From contig JAALGZ010000005.1 of NCBI GenBank assembly GCA_015227615.1, positions 1,302,001-1,366,000 on the forward strand: a DNA stretch of 64,000 nt. Reading direction: 5' to 3'. This DNA comes from Labyrinthula sp. Ha. Its lineage: Eukaryota; Sar; Bigyra; Labyrinthulida; Labyrinthulaceae. Position numbers and translations under genes: made by a program. Below the pieces are notes generated by a model. It worked only from the letters and a program-made list of their open reading frames with translations. It was not told the DNA's origin and did not search any database. Positions 1 through 13,676 of the stretch are shown here, one piece after another. Every line of letters starts with the position of its first letter. Positions within the stretch are counted from its first letter, which is position 1.

Positions 1-3000
1 CGTATTATACCATTAGTTCCCGATTCAAATAATTTCCCATGTCATATTATATTAACGGGAATTCAATCGTGAATGGAAATTGGAAAAGATATGTATATAT
101 AATATCAATCTGCCCAAAATAATTAACTGGTGTGCCATCATTTCGGTCATCAAAGTTAAAGCATAGAAAGTGGAAACACTTTACTGATAAATTTCACTAG
201 TCTTAGGAGATAAATTGTGTTATTTATACTGACGTTGCATCTCGCAAGACATTGGAAAAATAGAATTAAACAATACAACTTCACTGGTTGGTCTTCAAAT
301 CATTGTGTCCTTTGAAAAAAATAGAAGACAATATAACCAGGCTTATGCTAGTTTTTCCTTATTGTTAGAGCCCTCAAGGGAACAATTGACTTCAGCTGAA
401 CTCTTGCAAAAGTGTCTTAAGCTCAACCAAGCTGATACTTTCCAAAGCATCTACGTTGGCAATGAATCTACTCTAATATGAACGCTGACTTGTTTTCTTA
501 AACAATTGGAACACCTTGGACTGCAAATGTAAGGTTAAACCCCAGACATATCTCTATTATATATCTTGTACCTTGCAGGCATCCATTTAACTCCGCACAT
601 TGTTGTGAATTGAGCTGCTAACTGAGAAACACTGCACCTTAGATAATTAAGCCCTAGTAATCTCCAACACGCAATGCCCTCTGTTAAGTATACTTCCCTT
701 AAAGTATAGCTATTAATTCTCTTTCTTGATTATTCTTTTAGTTCTCATTTTATATTCGTTCGTTCTTAAAAGTTAAGTGTCGGGTTAAGCCGGCTCTATA
801 TTCCTATCCCTAATAAGAACTTAACCAGCACCTGCTAATACATTCCTTTATTGTTTTTTGTACCCTCAAAAGCGAAAAACTGTCACGTAAGGTTACCTTC
901 TTCTGAAACTCTTGTTGCTTAGGGTAGTAGTGTTGACCATAACAGTTTGCCATAAACCTTCTGGTCTAATAAATCTGCAGTCCCTATTGCAACGTTAGCT
1001 AATTACGTCATAGCAGTACTTAAAAATACTGATGATCCCACAAGAACCACAAGTTCTCAAGCTATAGATCGGCCTGCAAGTGTTCTAGAGGCTATCTGTT
1101 GTCGTGCTCAGCCTACGCTAGGCCTCAGCAGGTGAAATTTGTTGCACCATCGTATCCACTAGAAGTTCTTTCTTCCAAAATAACATTTCTCGTGGCACAG
1201 AATTAGAGAGAATATAATGATGCTGGCATTCTGAATAAGAATCATGTTTGCAGTAAAACTATTGGTTACAAACTTTCTCTGCACCAACAAGGCAAATTAT
1301 TTTCCAAAAAAGAATACTTGCTAAGTTCTTTACGACGTACTCTTGAAGCAAAGCTGAAAAGTTCATAATAATTTTGCTAAAAGTAGGCATCAAACTAACT
1401 TATGTCCTTGCAAATGCCCCCTTACTTTATGCCAGAGGTTACAGATATTGAGTAAAATGTGGGTGAAGCGAAGTTGAATAAATTAATAAGACATAAATCA
1501 AAATTTAGAATTGGTTTGTCTAGTGTTATTCAGAGCTCCCTAACATATTTTGCAGGTTATAAATTCTTAGTCTATGCTTTGACTTTTCGAAAATATTCTC
1601 CAGGGTGGAGCTTAGTTAATTATTCTCGAAGAATCGGGTTCGTTAAAGTTTGATAAATAGGAATTCAACACAGAGCGCACTCAATTCATTCTCAACTAAC
1701 TACGTCACTATCAGCTTACCTTTATATTTTACAACAAACAAATTGCAGAGTGGTTACTGAAACCTATCAGTTAATTACGGAGCATCTTGAGAAAGATGTG
1801 TTAGCACTATGGTGTCAGTACTTGTTATATTGTAGTCTCTTGGATAAACCTTCTTTCATTATAAGGCTAGTTTAAATCAAGGGTGCAGCAAGCATATCGT
1901 TCTGAGAAATATATACCCAAACTAACCCTTCACGCCAAAATTTTTCTTTAGTCAAATTATTCTTAAATACATGTCCTGAACAGATTGTACATCTACGTTT
2001 CATAAAGTTTTAAAAAGAAGAAGGTATGTTCTATACCTGGGTGCAGATGCGATTTTACCACACTCTTGGAATCACCAAAATCGACACCAGAGGGACCTTG
2101 GGTGTAAAAAACGGTGCAACCGAGAATCTTAACGTTTAGAATAAGTTACGATGGGTACTTCGTTCCATTTATTCGCTGCTTCCGACACATGATGCCAGCA
2201 GCTATGGATTATAGTTTAAACATAGAATATTCGAAGATCGATTCTAGTTTATTATTATTGTGTCGTACTGAGTATTACGGTTCTTTGGTGGTCTAAACTA
2301 AACTACTTCCGTATAGCTGTGCTAGGCAGATATAGCCTTTGGCATACTGTAACTGGTCAGCAGGAATGAGATTTTGGTAACTAATACCACATTGGCCATG
2401 GTAACAGCTATGGTTATGCACTGGTAGATGTTATTTAGGGTAATCTTACGTGTTTTCAATACCTTTGTCCAGATTCCAGTATATCTGGTTCTAATAGTTG
2501 ACATTCCTTGTACTTGTGACCACAAGCTGAGAGAAAACAAGATTTCTATTACGCTCAAAACAAATTAAAGCGTTTAGTTCTTGTCGTTTCTACGTAGATT
2601 CGATGGAAATAATCCACTATCTTGTCTAAATCAAAATTCTGTAAAATGAATAGAAAACTGCTTGTTGTTGGATTCTGTTCTTTGGCATCGATGCTTAGTT
2701 ACATTTTTCGATAGATATCTGTGCATGGAATAGTGCATTTGCTATAAAGCTTAAGTATTAAACAAAGATCACCAAAAACTCGTTTAATCAGTTATGTTTC
2801 TTATTTTACTATGACTTCTAGTATTCTGAATATTACTCAACCATATCTAAACATTTTCCACGAACGTTAATCCACCATGGGCATGAAGCATAAGCACCTT
2901 AAAACGACTACTTGGAGCTCATGACCCCCCAATTTTTTCTATTTGCTAAATTCAATAATTCGGTATTTCAGACTGATAAATGTCTTTTTGAATGCCATAA

Positions 3001-6000
3001 CTAAGGCTAAAACGCTAAAGAGCTTCTTGTTTACTCTTCCAAAAACCTTTTTCAACAGAGTTTTTTGGTTAAGGTTCAGTGTTTGTTGACAAAAGCTGCC
3101 AAGCCGAGATCCATATGCGATCTTCAATTACACTTGCATGTACAATTAGCTTTACCTTAGTAGGTATAGTTTCCTGTATTTTATATATGATGCTTTGGTT
3201 GAGAGCACTTCTAGGATACTATGAATTTTAAACTGATCTATTTTTTTATATTCATTTCTTGAAACAAATCTTGTTTTGTTAATTATATTCCCATTCTCAA
3301 AGTATTCGTAACAGATATTTAGATTCTATATGTTCTACGTACTCACCACGTAGAAACAAAATACCTGTTAAGGAATTCTTTACCTTATTCCTGGAGAGTG
3401 TTTTCAAAATGTTAAGTGATATCTAATCAGCACTCTTTGGACGAATTTACTTAAGCTGCTTCTTTTATTTCAACCCTATGTTGATGTATTGATGCTAAAT
3501 TGTTTGGCTCAATAGTTACCATAGCAAGTTTAAACATCTCTTACTGGTACAGTTACGTTTTTCAGGGCGCTGATAGGATAACTAATAAACCCAAATAGCT
3601 TTTGTTGTATTATTATCCATTACGATCTCCCGTTTTCTGTCGCTTACTCCAAGAAAATATTTTGCACAATTTTAGACCTTCTTGAATCCTGTTTTAATGG
3701 TATTTTTAGAGAACTGTTAAAATATTATCGTTTTTTTTATCAGAAGTTTTGAATTTGACAATTGCTGGTGATAGACTCCAATGTTCTTTCATAAGTAATG
3801 TGCATTCTGTATTTTAAATTGTAGTTTTATCACTAAGTTGGTATAGAAACTCGTCTTTCTGTAGCTAAGGTTCAACCGAGATTTTTCTGTATTGCCAAGA
3901 GCTCAGTTGCAGGTATGTGGTTTATTTGACTGCAAAAACAAGTATACATGTATTACAGGTAGAGGTTTCATATTATCAAGTGCACTTGAAAGCTTGTACC
4001 CTGTATCAAACCTTTTCGAGTAAACACATTCATACAGCCCCTATGCAAAGGCACGATTAAAATGGTTCTTTGCCCAGATCCTTCCAAAATTGCACTTTAA
4101 TCTTCAAATATATATCTTGGATAAACATTCGGTTTTATTTTGATAAGATACTCTATAGTTCGAACTCATCTACAATTGCTAGGGAGCTCATTGGAACAAA
4201 CTGTCAACCCTCAAACCCACCTAGGTTTCACTACCGACAATTATTTGAATAGGAATTTAGTTGTCTCTGTTAGAGTTCATTTGTTTATGCTTTTCTTATG
4301 TTCATGTTTCTTAGGTTTTGAGGCAGGTCTGTCTTCTTCTTATTTAGCCTTTTCAGCTGTTTTTATGGTTACTTGTTATTTTCGTTATTGTTTCTCGTTT
4401 ACACCTAGGTCTCTTAACAGCAGGAATTTTGTGCTGTTAGTAGGACTGATGTAAACACTTTTCTAATGCAATTGTCCTGAGACTTTGCTACTTGAAAAGT
4501 GTGGTTACATAGAGATTCCAAAATACAGCCAATACACTATCGATTGATCACGTAATTCCTAATGACTAATCATATAAATTCTTAAGGGCCAGAAGTTAAT
4601 GATTTCGCTCATCTGGGTTTTCTTTGGAATTCATACTAGGTTTTTGCAGCTCATACACAGGGTAAGAAAACCAATTAGAGATTATGTAGGTTATTTCCAA
4701 TCATCATCGTGAATTTAAGTTATCCTCCAGAAAACGAGTTCAAGGGATTTGCACTTACTTCTAGGAGATTTACCAAAGTTTTTACCCAGATTTTCTGATG
4801 TCATGGTTGTGGGGGAAATAAAATCTGATACGCTCCGTGCATTTAAGATCTCTTGGGTTAATAAAAATCTTAGGGCTGGTTAAAAGCACCTTTAAATATT
4901 ATTGACAAAATCATACTTGATGTTCCGACTACTTTGATATCCGTAAGGAAAACGGTCTTTAGCTGGTTGTTTTACTTCATAACCGAAATCATTCGATTTT
5001 GCTCGTTCAATGATGCCAAAATTAGAACACAGTGCCACATATTAACTAATAAGCAGATTTTTAAAATATCAAATAAAGTTACTTGTCATTAAGCTTATTG
5101 CACTAGAAAACCGATTAAATTCTGCTAAACGGTAGCCCTAAGTATAGAACTTTATTCACAGCAGTTGATCTAGCATCTTTCGTATATGTAGTAATTCACG
5201 GGCAAGAAGGCTATATTCTATTTTTTGAGGACGGAGTAAACAATGACAAAAGTAGTCCTGAGATATATAATAACTGATCTTGTTCTCACCCTCTTTCGTT
5301 TTTGCTAGGTCTGCGTATTGAGTTACTTACCTCTATCCAACTACATGGGTTCAAGCTTAATCTCCTTACCATAAAACTTGACCGAGTGTCCAAATGTTTT
5401 CTTCACTTTAGCGATAGAACTGATTCTTTTGTAGTTTCTCTTCAAGTCATAGTTTCAGGCTAGAGTTTGTGAAATATATATAAAGATTACAAAGTAGGAA
5501 TTTCGAGTTAACAAGGCTGCATTGTGAAACTGCTGTGCAATAGTTATGGACAACAATATGTATGCCTAAATTTTGATTAGTTTCAAAGCTCCTTCAAGCT
5601 AATTTGACAATAAACATCTCTTGTACGGTAATATGCTCGCTAAGATATACACAAGATTAAATATCTAGGTTCGTGAGAGACTCTTGTACAAGAATCAGCT
5701 TTGAAAAAAGTCTTGTTCTTTTTAGTGTATTCTTGTGAGGTTCAATTAAAGTATACATAAGTCTTATTTCATTCATTGTAACACAAGTTTTGTCAATACA
5801 GCAATTTAGTGTAAAGTTACTTCTTTGGGTTAGTATTAACTGTAGCATAGTCTTCACTGTTAGGTACTAGCTTTAAATAATAAATTATTCTGCAACTGGG
5901 CTAGAAACAAAATCTTAAATTTTGAGTTCTGCACTTGTGAAGAAGCAGGAGATTAAAAATTCTATGTAAATATTTTTTGTTACTTCCATCTAATCTGTAT

Positions 6001-7405
6001 CCAAACCAAAGAAATTTACATTAGCTGCTGATATTTCGAATACAAATCCAGAAGTATGGTCATTATTTAGAAATTTAGTATCAAGGTTAGTGGCGGTATT
6101 TACACGAACTTACTTTTGTAAAGGGGTAAGTTTAGAGACTGTAGTTAGAAAGCTAGTATTCGATTCAATCTAAAGTGTTGATCTATGGTGCCTGGTGCTA
6201 GACATGGGTTAAACTATGCAAATAATAAGGTTTGCCGAAAATAATTTCAAGAAACAGAAGGTGTTTAAATAAGGCAAAAGTATATTTCTCTCCATGATAC
6301 CAGGTCCCTAGGGTCAGCAAGAATAATTAGTAGTGAAGTCAGAGTTCTGAATAAAATTTGCTTCTAAAGTCTAAACCACTGTTCATTTCTTCTTTTAAAA
6401 TGTATAAGTAATGTAGATAGTTCATTGTGAGTTGTCACTTACAAACACGGAGGAAGCCAACCTTTTAAAGTTAAGGTTATATGAAACTTATCCTCTATTT
6501 AGCACCAAACTACCCCGTTCTATCCATTTGCTTACTAAAGTGCTTACTATGTACGTATGAAAATCATACGGACAAACGTTTAAACGTAAGCTGCTAAGGT
6601 ATGACCAGACATTGAAACATATGTGGGCAAAATTTTTGTTTTTTTCTTGCTCAGTAATTTGGAACAAACAAAATATGATCAATGAAAATAGAAAATTTCT
6701 ATCTGTTACTTGGAAATTAAAAGTAAACTTTGGGGCTAAGACTAACTCAACAATCCCAAGGAGCTCTTCACACAACACTCTTTTGTGTTTTTGGGTGTTT
6801 GTTGACTTAATCTTCTTTAAGTTGAGCATTGAACTCGTCCAAGCTCCTTCTAAAAATAATACATATGTGGAAAGACTGCGCGGGTATTTTTTTTCCTGGA
6901 GAGAGGATACTTCGTACTTTCCACATTCTCAACTCATAAAACCTGTGTTTGTTCTTTTTCAAAACTACTGCAGCAAACAATAATGCAATTCAAATAATAC
7001 AACAAGAATGATTAAACCACACGAGCACCTTAACTCATGATTATGCTATATAAATTCTTGGTTTCTATTTATCTTTTTACAAAATATTATTCAATATTAC
7101 TTTCAGAGTGTCTTAATAGTACAGATATCTTGAATAATCGGAGTGACATCAATAATAAATCGGGTAAATCCCATCTACAAAAGCGATTCTGATTCCCCTG
7201 TTAAAGAGTACACCAAAAACTGCAGACTGGCTGAAAGGGACACGTCTATCCCATTATTCTTTTCTAGCTGTTAAGTTGAACCCTTCTCTAGTTCTCTCAA
7301 ACTCCCTCATAGCCGTTAACTAACAGTTGAACGTTTTTATTAAAGTAATGGGAGAACAACTTTCAACTCTCCGAGACTCGGCAGCAAACTTTCGGTAAAT
7401 AGAAA
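1..7405. other. Gene-poor AT-rich stretch
   Basis: I see no supported gene here. Open frames are at most about 120 codons, have AT-driven composition, and show no domain or motif; the two longest, near 6.5-7.0 kb, lie on opposite strands over the same bases. I also see no clear repeat family, tRNA or transposon end. The last 350 bases are presumably the promoter and leader of the RING gene. Confidence 0.6.
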
Positions 7406-9563
7406 ATGTTACAAAATATTTTAAAAAATGTGATAAACTCCCTTTTTTGGTTGTTTTCTTATCTTTTGGATGTATTCAAGAGTGTGTTTGATGGTGTAAT
7501 GGATAAATATTCGAGTTTCAAAGTGAAGTTTGTTGAACTCTGTTGTTTCCTTTGTGAAAATTTTCCTATTTTTTCTCGTTTTAATGTGTGTAGAAATCTT
7601 GCCCGAAAAGTTGTCAAAAACAAAGCAAATAAAAATATGGTAGACCTTGTTATTTTCCCTTATTCTTAGCTAGCACATGCTGATACCCTAGTTGAACAAC
7701 TTAAATTAGGTCCGGCAAAAGTAAAGGTATTGAAAGCAGGTATTGAGCAAGAAAAGGATAAGAACAGTATTTTGTCTGTTGTTTTATGTCTTTAGACGAA
7801 AGGAGTTCTTCCACCTCAGTTGCACACTATGTAAATAATGAGAATCGAGGATGTATTTTTATTTTCTCTTTCAATCCATAGATGGCACTGGAAGCTTTGA
7901 TGTAAGAGAAAGCTCTGCACCCGAAGAGATAAAAACCAAGACTAGACAGCCACGAAGAAGTTTGGCAGCTGCACGAAAGTTGATGAACAAGCTAAAGGGA
8001 GAATCTAAAACTCTTGATTTATTCTCTATATTCCATCACAATGGCAAAAAAAGCTTGAAACTTGCTACACTTTTACAACACGCTGTTGATTGTAACTCTG
8101 CGGTTATTGAACTCAGTGAGAAGCTGGAAGAAGTATCCCAAAAATTTGTGGCAAAACCTCAACCACGTAAGAAGAAGTCAAGCTTCAGATTAAGCCGTAG
8201 AGCATCTGCTTTTACGACACCTACAAGTTTTATCTCAGCAGGGACAGAGATGCTAGGTAAGATCAGAATACCTGCACATAGCAATGATAGTGAATTTAAT
8301 ATTTTTGATGCAGACGGAGAGCAGCCTGTGTTGCAAAATTTGGATCCTTCTTTTACAAACGTTCAGCAAGGGGCAGATAGACCATACCAGCTGCTTATTT
8401 TAAGAGAACGTGTTAATGAACTTGGTCAGGTTTATTGGATAGGTAGACACCAAACATATTACGGTCGCCGAGATAAACAAACAGTTTTGATAACTCATGA
8501 AAAGAATGAAGTCTACATTGAGGACTTTGAAACTCGTTGCATTGGGATGGTATCATCAACAGAGCCGAAACAGCTTTCTGGAAATGTAAAACAGTTGAAG
8601 AACGGAAGAGAAGGCTTTGATCTTCCTTCTACCTTTGAGCACCGGTTTAATTTGCTTAGATTAGAAAGTTCCAAGGCCAAAGAGTTAGTTGAGTTGAGAG
8701 AGCAGTATTATCAAGCTCGAACTGCAAGAGCACTATCTTTTGCTGTGTGGTGCGGATCTGCTTCAAGAAGTGTTATTTTACGAGAAACATTTGGGAATGA
8801 TAGGGTAGATTGGGCTGAGGTAGTAGAAGACGTCACGTGGATAGTCGATGAGGTTGGATGTACGATGCGAAGATATGTACGACTTTTAAAAAATTTGGAG
8901 TTCAATACACCGTCTCATAGAAAGCAGGTACTGAAAGATCTTGCTGAGCAAGGAGCTTCAAGAATTAACATGCACAGTATATGGGAATCTTGTCTTGAAC
9001 TTTTAAACCAAGTCAAAACAACTACGCCGAGATGCTGTGAAAAAAGAGATGATTACCATGAAAAAAGAGTTATTGTCGAAAATTTCTTGGATAAGACTTG
9101 CGAAAGATTAGAACCTTTGTATAACAGGTTTGATCAGGCACTGAGGAGAGCTGAGAGTAGAGTTTGTAAAGCTTTGAAGTCAACCTGGATTCGCAACAAT
9201 AATGAGAACACTGCCTCGCATATCGATAAGAAGTCATTTTCCTCAAAAGCTTCAAGGCAGGACATGCTTTCTCAGTTAAGAGTTTCAACAGTTGCAGATG
9301 AGGTTACTGACCTACGTATTGAATTACTAAAGAAAGCCTCCAGGTATCGAATGAACATGCCAAGCCAGCAAAGCATTGCCACCCTTTCTGAAGCTAGTGG
9401 AGAAGAACCGACATGTACTATCTGCATGGAACCACTCGAACCAAAGGTTAGGATCTATGTGACATCCTGTAAACATGCTTTTCACATTTCCTGCTTGAAC
9501 GACTGGTTCAAAGAAAGTTCCGTCTGTCCAATTTGCAGAGCTGACTTTTCTCAAACAGATTAA
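7406..9563 (+). CDS. RING-H2 finger protein, likely E3 ubiquitin ligase (4 exons)
   Basis: Predicted 689 aa from exons 7406-7639, 7670-7766, 7796-7852 and 7882-9563. The introns are 30, 29 and 29 nt, all GTA...TAG, and splicing keeps one open frame. The C-terminus is a canonical RING-H2: C641, C644, C659, H661, H664, C667, C678, C681, ending eight residues before the stop. Proteins of this type normally recruit a ubiquitin-conjugating enzyme; no substrate can be inferred. Exon 1 encodes a hydrophobic, aromatic-rich segment (about residues 1-60) that may associate with membrane. The middle is basic (about 120-190), then a long mixed helical region I do not recognise. An AATAAA lies 59 bases after the stop (9622-9627). 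The RING is certain; exons 1-3 rest on frame and splice signals only. Confidence 0.82.
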
Positions 9564-9703
9564 TCTTCGTAGTTGTATTCTGGATGCTTTTATTCTTCTT
9601 GAAAGTGATTAAATTGTTGTAAATAAAACTTGTTTATACGTAAACAATTGCCCGTTCTTGTCTGATGTGAGCCCTGAGTACCTGTGTGTGAAATTCTTAT
9701 GGA

Positions 9704-10474
9704 TTAAACTACACCTGCAGCTTTTAACTTGGATACAAGATCATCCACATCAGCAACCATTTGACCTGCTTCTCTGACAGGTGGCTCCTCAACCGACTCA
9801 ACTTTAATTCTCGGTGCAACTTCATCAGCAGAGAGTCCAAGTTTTTCCGCAGTGGTATTTTCAATCTTTTTTTTCTTTGCTTTCATAATATTTGGCAAAG
9901 TTGCATATCTTGGTTCATTGAGTCTTAAATCTGCTGTAATTACCACTGGTTTATCCTTCGTAAGCTCTAGAGTCTGAAGTCCACCATCAATCTCCCTTGT
10001 GACTGAAACTTTGTCTCCAATTTCAACCTCACTAGCAAAAGTTCCTTGAGAAGATCCAAGAAGACCAGCAAGCATTTGACCTGTCTGATTGCTGTCATCA
10101 TCAATGCTTTGCTTTCCAAGTAAGACAATTCCAGGCTGTTCGTTCTCCACAATCTTCTGCAGGATCTTCGCTACAGCAAGAGGCTGAAGTTCGGTATCGT
10201 GTTGAAGCTTGGACTCAACCAGAATTCCTCTATCGGCTCCCATAGCAAGAGCTGTGCGAATTGTATCAGTTGCTTTCTTTGGTCCAACTGAGACACAGAT
10301 GATTTCATCAACAACCTTCTTTTCTTTAAGTCTGATCGCTTCCTCTACTGCAATTTCACAGAATGGGTTCATACTCATCTTAACATTTTTTAATTCAACT
10401 CCTGATTTGTCTCCTTTGACTCGTACTTTGACTGCGTAGTCAACTACTCTTTTTACTGCAACGATTGCTTTCAT
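9704..10474 (-). CDS. ETFB: Electron transfer flavoprotein beta subunit
   Basis: This 256-aa protein has the usual family length. With ETF-alpha it accepts electrons from acyl-CoA and other flavin dehydrogenases in the mitochondrial matrix and passes them to ETF-QO. The ETF-beta signature REIDGG...[15 protein letters not shown] (about residues 160-195) is present, as is the recognition loop with the run KAKKKK, whose lysines are trimethylated in animals. The AMP-binding stretch [14 protein letters not shown] is also intact. It opens directly with [10 protein letters not shown] and has no cleavable presequence, as is normal for this subunit. It is tail-to-tail with the RING gene, 140 bp between stops. 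A minus-strand AATAAA (9589-9594) lies beyond the plus-strand signal, so the two mRNAs probably overlap at their 3' ends. No intron. Confidence 0.96.
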   Translation of the reverse strand: MKAIVAVKRVVDYAVKVRVKGDKSGVELKNVKMSMNPFCEIAVEEAIRLKEKKVVDEIICVSVGPKKATDTIRTALAMGADRGILVESKLQHDTELQPLAVAKILQKIVENEQPGIVLLGKQSIDDDSNQTGQMLAGLLGSSQGTFASEVEIGDKVSVTREIDGGLQTLELTKDKPVVITADLRLNEPRYATLPNIMKAKKKKIENTTAEKLGLSADEVAPRIKVESVEEPPVREAGQMVADVDDLVSKLKAAGVV

Positions 10475-13400
10475 TTCAAGAAACTCAAAGTCTGCTTACA
10501 CTGGTTTGCTTGTGGGCGGAAATTAAGCAATTGGATTGTTGCTAGTCCACGTGGCATTTGTGAGAAAGAGGCACAATTTTGTCTAAGATTTCTTACAGGT
10601 ATATGTTCCATGAAAATACTGGTATGTTTTCTTTGTACTGGAATATGGAGCATGTTTTCAAGAAAAATATATATTGGAGTCGCACTGTGGGGCATATTAC
10701 TACGTAAGTAAGGTTGTATCAAGACTTTAAACTTTTAAAAAGAAAGCTAGAGGCCTACTTATGAAAAGATTGAACAGATTTAAGGCTTAGTTTACTGAAA
10801 GAGTAAGTTAGCATGTAAAGGCACTGCTTGTTTAACTAACTTAGGAAAGTATATTTAGGGTAAGCAATGTAAATTCTACTAAACATGAACTTAAGATTTC
10901 ATAGAATAGCTGATTTACCATACATCTATCTGGTAGCAGTTTTTTAATTTGAGCAAGCTCAAGATGTTCTAGCTATTTGGTCTTCCATACCTTCCTTTAT
11001 GCACTAACTTTCCGTGGCTAGATGCCCTTTTAATAGATAAAGGGTTCAATTTAGCCGCACTAATATTTATTATAGCTAAAGATATTAGAAAAAAATATGT
11101 TGCATTGATTTAGTCATTCTTGTAGCCCGTTTAAAGTAATAAAGGTAACAAGCACTCGAAACTTAGTTTCAAACAAAGTTGTACCCGAACTCTATTTTCT
11201 CAAATATATTGCCTAGTTTGATTTTTTTTAACATAGTTAAATATCTTGACATTAATTTTTGTGCATGATAAATTTTCTCGTGTATTTCACCTTGTTCGAA
11301 ATACTCTTCTTTCAGTTTTACTGTATTCGTTTCTATATAAATTATAATAAAGTAACTTTGTTTTACTCAAAATTGAAATTAATTTGCAACCCCTCATTCT
11401 CCATAAATTAATGAAATTTTTATATTATTTGCTATTTTGAAATTTTGGTATATTTTAAAACTTATTGAAGCCTCATTCCAGTTTATTAGTATCATTATCT
11501 TGCTTTTTTTGTTCCTTCATTTGCTACAATATTTATATCAAACGCATATTTGATGAACACATCCATCAGATACCTATTTTACCTCAAAACTTATTCACAT
11601 ACGTTATAATATATACTCATGTAAATGCACAACTCTTCCCTCTAAGATGTAGATGAGAATTAACTCTGTTTGTTGCAGTAACCTAACCAAATTAAATTCG
11701 AAGCTCATGTGTCATTCTTGTTGTGGACAGCCGTAGATATAAAATCTGTTAATTCAATAAAACATTTGTTTACCTAAAATAACCTATATACTTTTTTACA
11801 GAGTCAACCAATGATGAGCTCAGGCCAGGTAGAAGTAAGGGCATCACTAGAAACACTCATTATGTGCCAAGCAAGTTTAGATACTTTTTAACCCACTCTT
11901 AATGATACTGAACATTTCTTCATTCACTTTCAATGAGGCTTGATATTATTGGGAGTATGATTTTAACGTTTTGCAAATATGCCTAAGTTTTCTTCATATG
12001 TCCATACTCTTAAATTTTGATTATGGACTCTTTTCCACCTTCCCCGGTATTCCTTCATCTTAGTGATGTTATTTTCTTTATTCCTTTTGATTACTTTAGT
12101 TACCTCAATTAATAGACCATGATGTTATAGACTCGAACATATATTATAATTTTTACAAGCTAATTCACATTCAACAATTATTTACACAGGAACTGCCAAA
12201 ACTTTTTACGATTATTGTTTTATTTTGAATACATTTTTTCTCATTTGCTAGATCCCCTCCCTGCAATTCCTTTATCATAATTTTCAATACTATTTTATAC
12301 GAATTCCTGATACAATGGTTTGATAACAAGTGCTCATGCCTTCAGTATTTTAAAAAAAGAGATAACCACATCATGAGTAAAGTTGCTATGCAAAGAAATA
12401 TGTTTTTCTTACCTTTCTTAAGGTTTATTTTCTGGGGTTGCCATCACACTTGAATATTTTGGTGAAAAGAACTGCTTGAGCCAACATGCTCTCTAGCAAC
12501 ACAATCTGTAGGAACTAAACTCTTATCATAACAGCTGATATTAATCTTAAGAGAGTTTTGTTTCAAAGTCTTAGTTTTATAATTTTTTTGCTGATTTTTT
12601 TCTTCAAGAACGGCTTTTGAAAAGAAAAAATGTACAGTTGTCACAAACATTATAGAAAAAGCTAGCGAGGGATTCTGAAAGATTTAACAAAGAAGCACAT
12701 GATCAACAAGGAACTATATTATAATTCTTCATTCAAGAGCTGTAATAACGGAAAATTAGGTAGCTTCGATAGAGCAGAATAAACAGAGAGATTTTGAGTG
12801 TAAGGTTCAAGTGTATGGGCTTCCAACCCGATGCGGAGAAAGGAGATATTTTACTAGAATGCACCCCTAGAAAACTGTTAGAATAGGATTCGGCATACAG
12901 ACACATAAAAATTATCATTAATTTCATTATCATCCGGCGTGTTCTATTTATTAACCAGAAAAATGAAGCTTTGGCTATTATCAAATGTTTCTGATTTTCT
13001 TCTTACTTTAAATACTCAAACAAAATAAGTTTGCGGTTGAAAATTAATATTAATAAGAGAAGTCAAGATGATTAATTTATCAATAAATTAGAATGAATTC
13101 ATTAATAAGTTTAAAGTTATTCTTGGTTTGACTGTTCTCTTTTTGTATCAACCTGAATGTGTATACTAACAAATGATACATTCATGGAATGAGGGGCTAG
13201 CTGTAACCAAATTGTTGTCAACAGAAATTAATTGGCAGTTATGGAGAAAAAAAAACATTTTATGCTTTTGAGCTGCAAGGCTTTAAGCTGTTTACACAAC
13301 TAGAAAACTACAACTATGTTACATTATCAGGGTTCACGGAAAATTTAACTATTCAATCTTAGACCAAGAATAATAAAATATCCATTAATGAACGGTCAAA

Positions 13401-13676
13401 GATATCCACTTATGGTGATCAAACAAACTGTCTCAGCTCTACATCTTTTCTATAGGGATTTGTGCCTAGGATTTCACAGCATTTAATTAGTGTTCATATG
13501 GTTTCTGTCAAAAGTTGACAATTGGTCCTACTGGAACACGGAACAATTACGCTTCTGAATCTTATTCCATTATCTACCAAGTTCCAATAATTGAGGTTAC
13601 CTGTGCCTTAATTAGCCAGTGTTTTGGATTGTTGCAATAAAAAGGGAAGTACAAATAATTCATACTATAGAAGAAG
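10475..13676. other. Gene-poor AT-rich stretch
   Basis: This is the head-to-head interval between ETFB and the EF-hand gene, so both promoters should lie in it. Open frames are short (under 90 codons) and without recognisable features. It is very AT-rich between about 11.2 and 12.4 kb. I see no repeats or RNA genes. Confidence 0.55.

Noticed and set aside
4140-4454. 104-codon frame with hydrophobic stretch
   Set aside because: The hydrophobicity follows from T-rich DNA; there is no recognisable topology or family, and an overlapping frame at 4070 is equally open.
6488-6983. Two overlapping 113- and 123-codon frames on opposite strands
   Set aside because: Both have AT-driven composition and no motif, and at most one could be real; neither has a credible neighbour, poly(A) signal or splice pattern.
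10471-10722. 83-codon minus-strand frame touching the ETFB start
   Set aside because: It is in a different frame, ETFB needs no presequence, and no acceptor site joins them properly.
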